A stretch of DNA of 64,000 nt from Struthio camelus (GCF_040807025.1 NC_090952.1:23929068-23993067); one strand, 5' to 3'; shown: positions 1 to 11,507, counted from the stretch's first letter. Notes: generated by a model not told the origin, from the sequence alone. Made by a program: numbers and translations.

Positions 1-168
1 ACTAATCCCGAATCCTGCATGACAAAGGCCATCCCGCCCATGCTGTCATTCCTCAGTACCCTGGCTGCCCAGGACCACGCTGTTATACACAGTTACTTAA
101 ACGCGCTGCAAGAGCCTCTGCACGCTCCAGACATGGAGCAGGACCCCACTGAAAATCCCCAGTCTTGA
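1..168 (+). other. Open frame entering from the left edge, unidentified
   Basis: Frame 1 is open from the first base through 55 codons to a TGA at 166-168. The other two plus-strand frames stop almost immediately. The translation has a balanced amino-acid composition and contains MLSFLSTLAAQDHAVIHSYL. I do not recognise it. It could be the end of a coding exon of a neighbouring gene, or a chance open frame; with one short frame I cannot tell. Confidence 0.2.
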
Positions 169-1212
169 TTTAAAGACTTAAAGTGGTGGGTGATTTATCG
201 CATCCCTCCTGAAACCGTTCCAGTGGTTAATTACACTTACAGTAAAATAACTCATTCGGGCTGAAAGCACAGGGAGCCGTAACATGCAAAGTGCACGGTG
301 TGTAGTTGTGTTTGGTTATGAGGTAAGGAATCCAACAAATCTCTTTTATGCCTTTTCAGGGAAGAAACAAAGACATTTAAAGTATTTGCACAACATAGAG
401 GCTCTCCAGCACAAACCCTTAAAGGGCTAGATGTCTGCCGGGGAAGCTCTGACGAGAGGGAGCAATAAAGAGAAGAGGTTTTACAACGCAAGGTCGAACG
501 GGAAAGTTTTATTGGAGGGGTTTGGCGAGCTCCTGGTCCCACGGGGGAAGGAGGGGGAATTTGAATGTAGTGTTTTCCCTTCTGGAAGGTCAAAGCCATT
601 CCATACAATTGCAAAGCAGCATAAGAGAAATACAGTTATTCCTCTGTCACGGCTGTCAAAAACGGAGGGGGTGGGGGGAGGAAGTCCCAAACACCACATT
701 TCATCAAAGCCCTGAAGGTAGAAATGATCTGCTAGCTTGAAATTTATCTTAATGAGCAAAACCCAGCCAATGGAACAGGGTGCAGATGAAAGTGACAGAT
801 GGGATCATTTAAAGTTGGATTCTTTGCATGAAAGAAAATAATATTTTTGATAAGTTATTTTTCTTCTGGTTGTTACAGTGTTCTGCGTAGCACCACTGTC
901 TCCCATTTGCAGTCCCAGGTCTTTAGTAGATTAATTTATCTAGGGTCACGTCCTCAGCTCTCAGAAATCCAGAGCCTGAAGGAGTCACTGCAGCTCCTCA
1001 GCCCATGCAAACCCACAGGTAGTCCAGGCCCAACAGGTAGTGGGCAGAAGTTATGGGAGATTTTCTTAGATGGGAACGACCAGTGAAGTCATGACAGAGA
1101 TTATGACCCGCTAAATGCTTTAGCAGTCCACTTAATGGAAGGCAATGCTGGGTTGCTCCCAAAAACATGCAAAGGCATAAATCTTTTGGGCAAGTGCATT
1201 TCAGTGAGAGTC
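169..1212. other. Upstream flanking DNA, no gene seen
   Basis: Mixed-composition sequence with short overlapping open frames on both strands, none with recognisable domains. I see no repeat family, RNA gene or promoter signature here. Confidence 0.6.
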
Positions 1213-1298
1213 CCAAGCGGCAGGGTGAGTACGGGAACCAACCCTTGTTGGACAGCCAAGCGGCAGGGTGAGTACGGGAACCAACCCTTGTTGGACAG
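1213..1298. repeat. 43-bp perfect tandem duplication
   Basis: Two exact adjacent copies (1213-1255 and 1256-1298) beginning CCAAGCGGCAGGGTGAGTAC and ending CCTTGTTGGACAG. A degenerate partial third copy follows at about 1299-1326 (GGGAACCTGTCCTTGTTGG). Each perfect copy carries GGGTGAGT, a donor-like motif, by chance or otherwise. Confidence 0.95.
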
Positions 1299-4108
1299 CG
1301 TTAATGGGAACCTGTCCTTGTTGGCCTTGTGGCACTCCAGAACGACCAGGAGATTCTGGCAAGGTCTGGCCGTCGGTGACCCCTGCATCTCCTGTGCTAA
1401 CCCCGCAGTTCCCTTGGTGGAGGCTGCAGTGCCAGGGCTCGGTGTCCCGGCTTTCCACGCGAGGCAGGCCAGACCAGACCAGCGTGTGCTTCAGGAGCTC
1501 CGTCTCGGGGGCCTGGCCTTTGAAGTCTGAGGGGAAGCTGCCCAGGATCAGCCCTCCAAAAATATGACGAGGCATCAATCAGGTTGGTTGGAAGAGTCTA
1601 TAGAAACGTAGAAATTTGTTCTTGAGTGTTTTCAGATACAAACAACTGCAAAAATTTACCACTACTATATAAAAATACAACTTGAGACCTAGACAGGTCA
1701 GTAAAAGTTCTGTGGAGTTGGAGAATGCATTTTCTTGCAGGATGTCTGTTGAATTTTGATGCTAAGAGGGGCTGTCGTACACCCTTACTGTGTAGGACCA
1801 CATCATTCATGAGTTGCTTTTCTTTAATAGGCCAGGAAAAGGAACAGATAGAGTCCCATGCAATAAAATAATAACTGTCTTTCTTTGCTATCTCCTCACA
1901 CAGGTAATTTTTATACATAAATCTGGCGCATACACAACATCTATGTGTAGTATAGTGTATACAAAGCATCAGCAGACCCTGCCATCCATGACGGAGCAGG
2001 AACAAAAGCATTATCCCTCTCTCTTCTGTCCTCTCATTTCAGGATTCGATCAATTAGCAGTTTGCAAAGGCTTCAGACAAAGAAGAGGTCCTCCGTTAGC
2101 TCCCCTTATTTGAGCCTTGTTGGACTAGGTTCTATAAACCAATTGGCAAATACTTGACTGTCCAGCCCACAGGAGTGCCAGGCAGGTTTTCCTTGAAGAA
2201 CACCAAGTTTCATTTGGAAAGCTTTGGGGTTAAATCCTGCCTGAGAATGTGGCTGAACACCCTCACCGTCCAACAGCCGGAAGTGTGATTGGAGTGAACG
2301 GTATGGGGAGAAACCTCAGAGTGTTCACAAGTTAACGTAAATTTAAAGCAGGCAGGAACAGGAGACCTCCTCAGAGCAAGAGGCTCGCTCTCTAATCCCT
2401 GGCCAAACATAGAAATAAAGCAAGGTTAGCCTCCCTGGTGAATGCTAGCAAGCAGAACCCTCCAAAGGAGAAAAATACAGCAGAATATGCCCCATTTCTC
2501 TCAGCCTTGAGGAGCAACAGCTCATGTTGGCGTCAAACGGGAGAGGGAAAGAAGAGGCTGTTGAGTTCCCTAGCACGAGCCAGACAGGCGCTGGGGCAGC
2601 CCCATCCAGCCCTGGGGGCTGGCACGGAGCTGGCACCGTCCTTGAGCGACTCCTCAAAATCTGCATCTCCCACCCAAGGGGAGGACGGAGACCCAGCCTG
2701 GGGGCACGTGCGTGTCGGCTGTTTGCAGAATAAAGGGATTGCAAGGGGAATTTCTTCTGCTGTATTCCAGTAGCTGATTAAAATAGCTGCTACTATTTTA
2801 ATCCTGAGAAGCGGCAGCTCCCGCACGCGCAGGACTGGCAGCAAGTGCAGCTCCCGCCGAGAGTGGCTGCGGAGAACAGCCGGCTTTTTAGTAACGCAAA
2901 TGCAGGGCTGTGGCCAGCAGCTCGGCCCTGGTAACGTGTTGCCCCCAGCCATTTGACCCAAGCTGCTACAATTTAGGAATGGAAGATATAAAATCATCCC
3001 TCCCTGCTTTTCTTTTAGCTATTACGAAGTGCTGCAATACCATGAACCTTAAATGTTCTCAGAACAAGAAATTACTGTGCTCAATAGACAAAGCCCAGCT
3101 GGGCTTTATCTACTGAATTCTGTTGTGGTTATACCTAAATTTTAACAGTTGATTTTATTTTTTTATTCCAGAAGTTCCAGTGTAATATAATATGAATATT
3201 CTGTTTCCCTGTGCACTTGTGACTGCAGAGGAGGATTTTATAGAAAAAGGTGAACTTTCTCTTTTTTTAGGAACGCTTTTACACATGACTGGGAAGTGAG
3301 AGTCTTACTTTGTCTCTTATTTTATAGGTGGATGCTTGGTGTAGGCACTTTTGCAGCTTGCAGGGTTATGTCTGAAATAACAAAAGGAAAGAAAATTTAT
3401 CTTCATGTCTTCAGAAATTGTGAATTATTTATTTGCTCTCCCTGGCAAATCAGCTTTTACAAAATCTCACTGCAAAACAAAAGCATTTCTTTGTTTCACT
3501 GGGCTACCAGATCACTCCCCAAAGGCTCCTCTGCGTGACTGTTCATGAGGCTTGGGGTAGGAAGCCAACCTGCGAACTCCCTTTGTTTTATTTGATGAGT
3601 GTTGGGGTTCTTCTTGCTTCACATTGTTTATTCGTTTATTCTTGCACAGATGAGCGTTGGTTTATTCTTACGCAGATTGAGCCATTACATGAACTCATCT
3701 GTGGAAATTTAGGACCCTTTCACAATCCTCACTTGTGCACGTGATCCCTTCTCATGCAGATTAATCCCACAAGACTGTGTTGCCCAAATTCGGCATTAAT
3801 TTCAATGAGCAAATATTTATATGGCATTGTAGGTGCAGTCAATACACAGCATGACACCCAATTAAGTTAAATACGTATTAAGTACTCTTGGATTGATTGA
3901 AGACTGTCCACATGACAGTGTGGTACCAGTTTAACTAAATCACTTTAGAAACCAGCATAATTAACCTGGTGTAGTTTCACTGTGGAGGGTTGATTTCACA
4001 CAAGTTCTTGAATGCCTTTGGACCAAATCCTGCTGTATTGACTTCACACGGCACGTAGGATTATCTACGGAAACAGGTTGAAATAGAATATCGTGTTCTG
4101 TTCTGTTC
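1299..4108. other. Upstream flanking DNA, no gene seen
   Basis: The region includes a GC-richer patch around 2560-2900 and AT-rich sequence from 3100 to 3950. Open frames are short and overlap on both strands. The pentamer TTCTG is repeated three times (about 4096-4110) at the boundary with the LTR that follows. Confidence 0.55.
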
Positions 4109-4856
4109 TGTGGCGGAGCACAACTACCCTTATCTCGGGCTCCAGCTGACCGCAAATAACCGATAGCGCCAAGCAGACCAGGAGGAACTAGGAAATATTG
4201 ACTGCAACAGGTGAGGCCAGAAACGGGCATGCGATCAGCAAAAAGGGGTATATTTTCCTCTACACAGCTTGAGGTCAGCAAAAAAAGGTACATCTCCACA
4301 CCAGATATTGTATGATCATGAGTCAAACTCTGTGCCCATAAATAGCACTGCAACCTATAGCCCATTGAGCTCTCCTGCACAGCAGCTGGCTGCACGGTGG
4401 TGAATCTCCCTTTGACTTGGGATGCCTCTCAAGGTTACTGCTCAAGGTCGAGAGATTCCTCACCTGTGACAGATCCTCGGTAAGAGACTAATAGCATGCT
4501 GAAACTTTGCAAACTTCACTAAGTCGTATCTCGGATTGATTGTGCACATAATCCTTAGACATAAACTGTTGACCAAGTCTGGGACTAAGACTGGATCCAG
4601 CTGCACCCAGACTCCTCTGAGAAGGGGTCTGGAAAGCAAGGACGTCCACTCTGAACCTCATGACTCAATGGGAGGATCTCCTTGATTTTGTCTGACCCTG
4701 TCCTCTATGTAGTAAAGAATCGAGTGTACCTTGCCATCTACTCTTGTTAAACCACTGTCTTATTTACCATTGAACTTTGTTAAATCGCTGTCTTATATCA
4801 ATAAAACATATTGCTGCTTCTCTCTCATGAGTGAAGTGCATCACTCATCCGCAACA
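4109..4856 (+). mobile_element. Solo LTR of an avian endogenous retrovirus (ERVL-like)
   Basis: The element begins TGTGGCGGAGCACAACTACC and ends CACTCATCCGCAACA, giving TG...CA termini over about 748 bp. Its order fits an LTR: a TATA-like ATAAATA at 4338-4344, a downstream region with GGTTACTGCTCAAGGTCGAG, a polyadenylation signal AATAAA at 4800-4805, then a T/C-rich tail. The flanking pentamers TGTTC (4104-4108) and TATTC (4857-4861) could be a decayed 5-bp target duplication. No gag, pol or env frames adjoin it, so it is a solo LTR left by recombination. A partial internal duplication (GATCAGCAAAAAGG at 4233, GGTCAGCAAAAAAAGG at 4273) is visible. Assignment to an avian ERVL family is from memory of such LTRs and is less certain than the LTR call itself. 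Confidence 0.7.
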
Positions 4857-6431
4857 TATTCCCACTATTCCTTTCAGGGCCACATGAAATTATTTCCTCC
4901 TTAGTCTTAGAAAGATGCAACGCATATTTTTATGAGAGCTTTACACCTTTTCTCTCCAATGTGAAACTACTGCTGATGAGCATTTTATGGTATATGAGGC
5001 AGGCTCTTATCTGCTGTAACTGGGCAAATGCTGCAGTTTTGTTTAAAACTAGGTCAGGTTCCCCAGGTGTGCGTTATACAAGGGACAGCAGGAAGCTCAA
5101 GGCTTGTGAGCGCGGTGCCCGGTTCATTCCCCTCAACGCAGCGCTGGGAACACAGGAGCCCTCTGAGAACAAAGGGCTGAAGTGGGGATTGGGGAGGGCC
5201 AGCAGGCCAGCGCCTGCCTCTGCACACCAGCTGGCAGGTCTCCTTCGCACGGGGCACAGAAACGTCACTTGGCCCATATGGTCTGCACCTTCTGTTTTGC
5301 TGGCTCATACACTACCTAATCCCTTCTTAGCTGCTCCTAAGCACCTCCAAAGAGGGTGCCTCATGCACCTCACCAATAATCTCTTAGAGTGCCCTGTTGC
5401 TCATTGGCTCTGACGCCAGATGGTATTAATGTATCCATCACTGTAATTATTCAGACAACAGTGGCAGGAGCAGTGAAACTGTCCCAACATCCCACTTCTC
5501 CCACTGATTCAGAGGCATGCTTGAAAGAGCCCCTTCTTCCCCATGGACCTTGTTCCCTAGACTTGTCCCAAGCTGTCCTCACTGAAAGGGAATTTGATGT
5601 TTCAGCAGTTTCTCAGCCAATTTCATGCTGGGATAAGACTGAGTGGTGATGAGACAGTGTCATTTATTTGCTCTCTGATTAGTGCCCAGAAGCTTGGTAC
5701 ATATCCAGGTGCCAGGCCCTCATCAGGACCTCCTACAAAACCTTTCACTGGACAGTGATCTGTGTATGAAATGGAAATATTACTGATACTACGTAACTTG
5801 AAAGTTAGCCCGGCTTTTGTCTGGCTCCAACTGCACATGAAAAACCAAGGTTCATTGCAATGAATGGCCCGCCGACGGATGGCTGCTGCTGCCATGTGTT
5901 GGGGAGCAGGTGCTTCCAAAAGATTCCTGCACCCAGCAAATGCTGTGCAAATGCTTCCTACCAAGTCCCTCTTCCCATATCTGATTCCTGCAAAGTTTAT
6001 TTAATGGTCAGGTAGCAGTAAAATCAAACCGTAAGAGATTACCTCGCACTCTCAGGTATCTCCTTTGAGTTTGCGGGTCTTTGGCTCAAGTCTTTAAATG
6101 CAGCCCGTTTTCCCACATGCCCAAAGGGCTTTAACCAATCTTTGAGCTCAGTAAGGCAAGATTTATAGGCAGAGGTAACCACTGTATCAGTTGAATAGCT
6201 GGAAAAAGCAGAGATGTTTTGGGAAACCCTATGTACTCCTAGACCCTTCGCCCGATCTCGAGCGAGAGGTGACGCTCACGTCACGTGCTCCTGGTCTGGG
6301 ACAAGAAGTGAGGCTTTGCGGGCTTCGATGCCCATGTCACAAAGCGTATGCAAACTTGTATTATTCCTTTGATTAGCTGCTCTCTGATATGTCAAGTCCA
6401 TGAATAATCAAGCCTCATTTTCTAATTAGTT
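4857..6431. other. Upstream flanking DNA, no gene seen
   Basis: Unremarkable non-coding sequence between the LTR and a GC-richer patch. The longest plus-strand open frame (4961-5413) has no recognisable domain and is overlapped by antisense frames. Confidence 0.5.
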
Positions 6432-7184
6432 TTACTCATCACCCTGCTGCTCCAGGCCTTTACTCATTTGCATACCCTTTTTCTCGAGAAGGGTCTCATT
6501 CGGTGGGGTCCCGGGAAGCCTTGGCTCCGGCTCGCCCAGGCTACATTTCTTTGGTGTTTCCCTGCTCTCAGGCCTGCTTGTCCTTCCCTGCGATACCAGA
6601 GCCCTGCTTAGAGGCTGTCTTGTGGCTCCCTGTGCTTTTCTGCTGTTTCTAGGCCTTGTTTCCTTAGGGAAGAGGGGTGGCGGGAGGCATTCACACCGCC
6701 TGTCTGTCCCCCACCGGTAACTTTTGACGCTGTTATCAGATTTCAGCCAGCCTCGACAGAGAAGTGAAACTATCAAAATACGAAGCCTGCACAAATCTTG
6801 CGGCGGTGGCCCCGGGAGAGGTCCTTCAGGAGTAGTGGAGGGAAGGTTGGAGCACATGCTCTGCTGCTTTGAGGACCTGGGACGGGAAGAGCGGGTCTGA
6901 ACACTTGCGCAGCGAGAAGAGCCTGGGCCAGAGCCCAAACCTGTCCAGCATCGGCCGCTCCAACCCAGCGGCACAATCCACACAAGGAGGCTGCCTGCCG
7001 ATGCAGGCAGCAGGGTTGGTTGAGAAAAGGAGCACTTGGTGACGTGAAACCTCTGAGCCTTCCTATAGGCCGGAGGTGTTAATGGCTGACAGAGCCCTGG
7101 GTTGCACCCTGACAGCTTGCTCGCCTCCGAGCTGATGGGCATTTTCTTTTTGTTTGGGCCCAACAGTCCCCATCTGCCAGCCAA
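6432..7184 (-). other. 750-bp minus-strand open frame, probably not a gene
   Basis: An uninterrupted frame of 250 codons lies in a GC-richer patch. Its predicted product is rich in Pro, Ser, Arg and Gly with no domain, signal peptide or repeat that I recognise, and two other long minus-strand frames overlap it (6773-6985 and 6826-7035). The composition lowers the stop frequency, so chance is the likeliest explanation. It is listed because it is the longest open frame in the window not explained by a tandem repeat. Confidence 0.15.
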
Positions 7185-9539
7185 ACACAGAGGAGAAACT
7201 CCGATGCTTTGGAAGGAAGGTCTTTAGGGAAGAGATGGAGATGAGATCATCTGCTCCATGTGAAGAGCTAAAGACAGTTTCCTATAGCTGCAAAGATCCA
7301 TGTAAGGCTTGAGACACGAGGCTTTGTATTCATCTGTTGCTGGGTGAATACCTGGTGCCTCTGCACACAAGCCACCGCCTTTCAGGAAAACGGGAGCCAG
7401 CCCGGGATGAGATCCTGCGCCAGCACAGCTGGACCTTGCTTTCGGATCCTCCTTCTCTCCTTAACCCCCTCCTACTTTTTTTAAAGAAGCACCTGGCTTT
7501 GTACCTGCAGAAACATGACCTTGATGTGACCGGTAAAGCCTCTGGCATCTCCCGTACCCGCTGGGAGATTTTTTTTTGCAACGACCTTTGCAAATCCTCT
7601 GGACTGCTGCTCCCAACCTACCCCTGCTGGATGCGTGAGCACGGATCATGGGCTGCCTCCCCGCTGCCCCTTTGTCTGGGTAGACCTGACCCAAGCTAAA
7701 GCTGCCCCAAACTCATCACATTGGCCCTCAGCAGTGGGGAGGAGGCAGTGGCAAGGCAGCAGCTGCAGCCGGGGGAGGCCGGAGGGGACTTTCATTTCTG
7801 CAGCGCCTCAGCAAGTGTGGTGTGTCCCTGGATCAAAGCTAGGGAGCATCGTTTACATACGCTGGGGGAGAAGGCAGTAGACTGGAGCCCATCATTCATC
7901 AGCGAAAGGATGATCATTGTTTGTTTAGCCCATTCCAAAATAACGGCTCTGCTGGGAACACCAACCCCGTATGCATCATATCTTTTATAGTATATATTCA
8001 CTTAGTGTAGACATTAGGCCATCATTATTCCCTCCTTTTAATTCTTACGTATTAGCATTCAGGATCTGTTTTAACTCAGCACACATCTTGGTTATTTCAT
8101 AATGTAAAATAAATAAAGCTGGAGGCGAATGTATTTTTTTATATCAATGACTGTGAGAGAGTGATGGATATAAAGCACAGAAACATCTTTATAATTTTAA
8201 AGCTTGAATTTCAGAACACAGCATTTTCATTAAATGGTGCAATCCATTCGTTTTGGAGAGACAGATATAAACAGAAGCAAATTAACTGAGTAGTTCTCAT
8301 GCCTAGATTCTTTGTGATAAAATTGCCTATTATTGTGAGTATAAATGTTTTCAAAATATTAGAGACAACTGGAAAAAAATCGGGACGAGAGGATAGGTTG
8401 CTCAAGGATAAAAACAATAACGACATCCCCTCCGAATGCCACATGTACCAGCCAAAATAACTTAGAGCGAATTGCAGGAGCAGCATGGGGGCTGCGAGCG
8501 TGAGGCAGGCCATTTTTTTTCTTCTTTATGATGAATAAAAGTCCGAGAGAGTGTTTTCAAACTGTTTTTTTGCTGGCTGCCGTGCATATTAGAAAATCTA
8601 GCTCTTGGCTGCTTGGTGGGCCAGAGAAATGGAGGCACCACAAGCAACAGCAGAGCGAAAGCGGTGGAAAGGGCTGGTCCCTCCGCTGGCGCCGGAGGGC
8701 AAGGGAAGGAAAAGGCTGGTGATTTCCAGTCCCTGCCTGGAGCCGCTGGTGCGCCGGGGGAAGGAGCGCTTTCCAGACCGGCAGGGCGAACGGCGCTTGT
8801 TCAGTCGCCATCCCAGCGCGCCCACCCGGAGCACCGGTGCTTTCCCGTCAGCCAGGCCCCGTTGACAACATGCCAGGAGCCGAGGGCTGAGCGTCATTTG
8901 CATATAAATATACAAAGGACTTTAATCAGAGATAAACCCTCGGAGCCCTTGTTATTATTGTTTTATTTACAGACCGCTTGCACTGTGCAGAGAGGTTTCA
9001 AAATATGCTGACGGAGGTAGCGCGTATATTTGCTACCTGAATCAACTGAAACCACTTGGGGCATCAAAGAAAACCAACCGCCCGGCTCCTGCCTGCCCTT
9101 TGCGCTGCCAAAACCTGGGTGCTGCTGTGCGGCATCCGGAGAGACCTCGGCTCCACGCACAGCAGGGACCAAGGAGGGAAGCTGCATAAGGCGAGGGTGG
9201 ACGGCAACGCTGCTGCCCAGTGCAAGGCGCCCCGCTGGAGCAGCCGCACTGGCCTGGGCGGCTGGTTCCCAAAAAGAAGAGAGCTCAGGCAGGGGTGGGA
9301 GAAAGGGAGAGGGACATGCGTGGGTTTCTGAAAGACGACCGTGGTGCTCCTCCGTCCAGGGAGGACTGGGAGAGACGCTGGGAGGGTTCATCAGGTGCTT
9401 CTGGCTGCTCCTTCTCAGCAGGGCTGTACAAACGGCCGTGCAGCCCGGAGCGCGGCACGTTGTGGGCTCCGGGACTGCAGCATGGAGCAGCGAGGGACAG
9501 GACCGTGGCCTGAGCACAGTGCATCCTGGTGTGCCTCAG
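7185..9539. other. Upstream flanking DNA with two GC-rich patches
   Basis: There are GC-rich patches at about 8640-8880 and 9060-9530, the latter grading into the minisatellite. Between them is an AT-rich island (8890-8990) with an octamer and TATA-like motif. No gene is supported; overlapping open frames on both strands reflect composition. Confidence 0.5.
8896..8990 (+). promoter_or_regulatory. Octamer/TATA-like AT-rich island (candidate enhancer or promoter)
   Basis: A perfect octamer ATTTGCAT (8896-8903) overlaps a TATA-like ATATAAATA, followed by ACAAAGG and CTTTAATC (SOX/TCF-like) and TTATTATTGTTTTATTT. The motifs are packed into about 90 bp between GC-rich sequences, roughly 2.9 kb upstream of the HS6ST2 start codon. 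Motif presence is seen; function is inference. Confidence 0.25.
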
Positions 9540-9648
9540 TGCAGCTGGAGCGTGGTGCAGCACCGTGCACCCGGAGCATGCCCAGAGCCTGGCACAGCAT
9601 GGCGTGTCCGGTACTGGAGCATTCCTTGAGCCCAGCGCAGCTCCAGGC
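9540..9648. repeat. Degenerate edge of the 36-bp minisatellite
   Basis: The sequence contains irregular relatives of the array unit: GTGCAGCACCGTGCACCCGG, then GGTACTGGAGCATTCC and CCCAGCGCAGCTCCAGGCAC. The spacing is no longer an exact 36 bp. It looks like the older, decayed margin of the array, as expected if homogenisation acts mainly on the centre. Confidence 0.6.
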
Positions 9649-11507
9649 ACCCAGTGCTGGAGTGTGCCCAGCGCAGCTCCATGCACCCGGTGCTGGGGTG
9701 TGCCCAGTGCAGCTCCGGGCACCCGGTGCTGGGGTGAGCCCCGTGCAGCTCCGTGCACCCGGTGCTGGGGTGTGCCCAGCGCAGCTCCGGGCACCCGGTG
9801 CTGGGGTGAGCCCCGTGCAGCTCCAGGCACCCGGTGCTGGGGTGTGCCCAGCGCAGCTCCGGGCACCCGGTGCTGGGGTGAGCCCCGTGCAGCTCCGTGC
9901 ACCCGGTGCTGGGGTGTGCCCAGCGCAGCTCCGGGCACCCGGTGCTGGGGTGAGCCCCGTGCAGCTCCGTGCACCCGGTGCTGGGGTGTGCCCAGCGCAG
10001 CTCCGTGCACCCGGTGCTGGGGTGTGCCCAGTGCAGCTCCGTGCACCCGGTGCTGGGGTGTGCCCAGCGCAGCTCCGTGCACCCGGTGCTGGGGTGAGCC
10101 CCGTGCAGCTCCAGGCACCCGGTGCTGGGGTGAGCCCCGTGCAGCTCCAGGCACCCGGTGCTGGGGTGAGCCCCGTGCAGCTCCGTGCACCCGGTGCTGG
10201 GGTGTGCCCAGCGCAGCTCCGTGCACCCGGTGCTGGGGTGAGCCCCGTGCAGCTCCAGGCACCCGGTGCTGGGGTGTGCCCAGCGCAGCTCCGTGCACCC
10301 GGTGCTGGGGTGTGCCCAGTGCAGCTCCGGGCACCCGGTGCTGGGGTGTGCCCAGTGCAGCTCCGTGCACCCGGTGCTGGGGTGTGCCCAGCGCAGCTCC
10401 GTGCACCCGGTGCTGGGGTGAGCCCCGTGCAGCTCCGTGCACCCGGTGCTGGGGTGTGCCCAGCGCAGCTCCGTGCACCCGGTGCTGGGGTGAGCCCCGT
10501 GCAGCTCCAGGCACCCGGTGCTGGGGTGAGCCCAGCGCAGCTCCGTGCACCCGGTGCTGGGGTGTGCCCAGCGCAGCTCCGTGCACCCGGTGCTGGGGTG
10601 AGCCCCGTGCAGCTCCGTGCACCCGGTGCTGGGGTGTGCCCAGTGCAGCTCCGGGCACCCGGTGCTGGGGTGTGCCCAGCGCAGCTCCGTGCACCCGGTG
10701 CTGGGGTGAGCCCCGTGCAGCTCCAGGCACCCGGTGCTGGGGTGAGCCCCGTGCAGCTCCAGGCACCCGGTGCTGGGGTGAGCCCCGTGCAGCTCCGTGC
10801 ACCCGGTGCTGGGGTGTGCCCAGCGCAGCTCCGTGCACCCGGTGCTGGGGTGAGCCCCGTGCAGCTCCAGGCACCCGGTGCTGGGGTGTGCCCAGCGCAG
10901 CTCCGTGCACCCGGTGCTGGGGTGTGCCCAGCGCAGCTCCGTGCACCCGGTGCTGGGGTGTGCCCAGTGCAGCTCCGTGCACCCGGTGCTGGGGTGTGCC
11001 CAGCGCAGCTCCGTGCACCCGGTGCTGGGGTGAGCCCCGTGCAGCTCCGTGCACCCGGTGCTGGGGTGTGCCCAGCGCAGCTCCGTGCACCCGGTGCTGG
11101 GGTGAGCCCCGTGCAGCTCCAGGCACCCGGTGCTGGGGTGAGCCCAGCGCAGCTCCGTGCACCCGGTGCTGGGGTGTGCCCAGCGCAGCTCCGTGCACCC
11201 GGTGCTGGGGTGAGCCCCGTGCAGCTCCGTGCACCCGGTGCTGGGGTGTGCCCAGTGCAGCTCCGGGCACCCGGTGCTGGGGTGTGCCCAGTGCAGCTCC
11301 GGGCACCCGGTGCTGGGGTGAGCCCAGCGCAGCTCCGTGCACCCGGTGCTGGGGTGAGCCCCGTGCAGCTCCGGGCACCCGGTGCTGGGGTGAGCCCCGT
11401 GCAGCTCCGTGCACCCGGTGCTGGGGTGAGCCCCGTGCAGCTCCGTGCACCCGGTGCTGGGGTGTGCCCCGTGCAGCTCCGTGCACCCGGTGCTGGAGCA
11501 GTCCCTG
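9649..11507. repeat. 36-bp minisatellite (about 52 units) upstream of HS6ST2
   Basis: A tandem array whose units begin ACCCGGTGCTGGGGTG and start every 36 bp from 9649 to 11485 without a single indel. The first unit is slightly divergent (ACCCAGTGCTGGAGTG) and the last is truncated at GGAGCAGTCC. Units differ at a few fixed positions: GTGTGCC versus GTGAGCC, CAGCGCAG versus CAGTGCAG or CCGTGCAG, and CTCCGTGC versus CTCCGGGC or CTCCAGGC. Because 36 is a multiple of three, long stop-free frames appear (two of three on each strand), but these are periodicity artefacts. More diverged relatives of the unit are visible from about 9540 to 9648. The array ends only about 350 bp upstream of the start codon. 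Confidence 0.97.
10045..11268. repeat. 612-bp higher-order repeat (17 units, two copies) inside the minisatellite
   Basis: Classifying each 36-bp unit by its variants gives the same order of 17 unit types in 10045-10656 and 10657-11268. Sixteen of the 17 units match exactly by variant. Only the unit at 10297 versus 10909 differs, by two substitutions (CAGTGC/CGGGC against CAGCGC/CGTGC). This indicates a recent block duplication within the array, or an assembly duplication. Confidence 0.9.

Noticed and set aside
8963-9629. Open frames of 184 and 199 codons on opposite strands
   Set aside because: They are mutually antisense, low in information, and adjoin the repeat edge.
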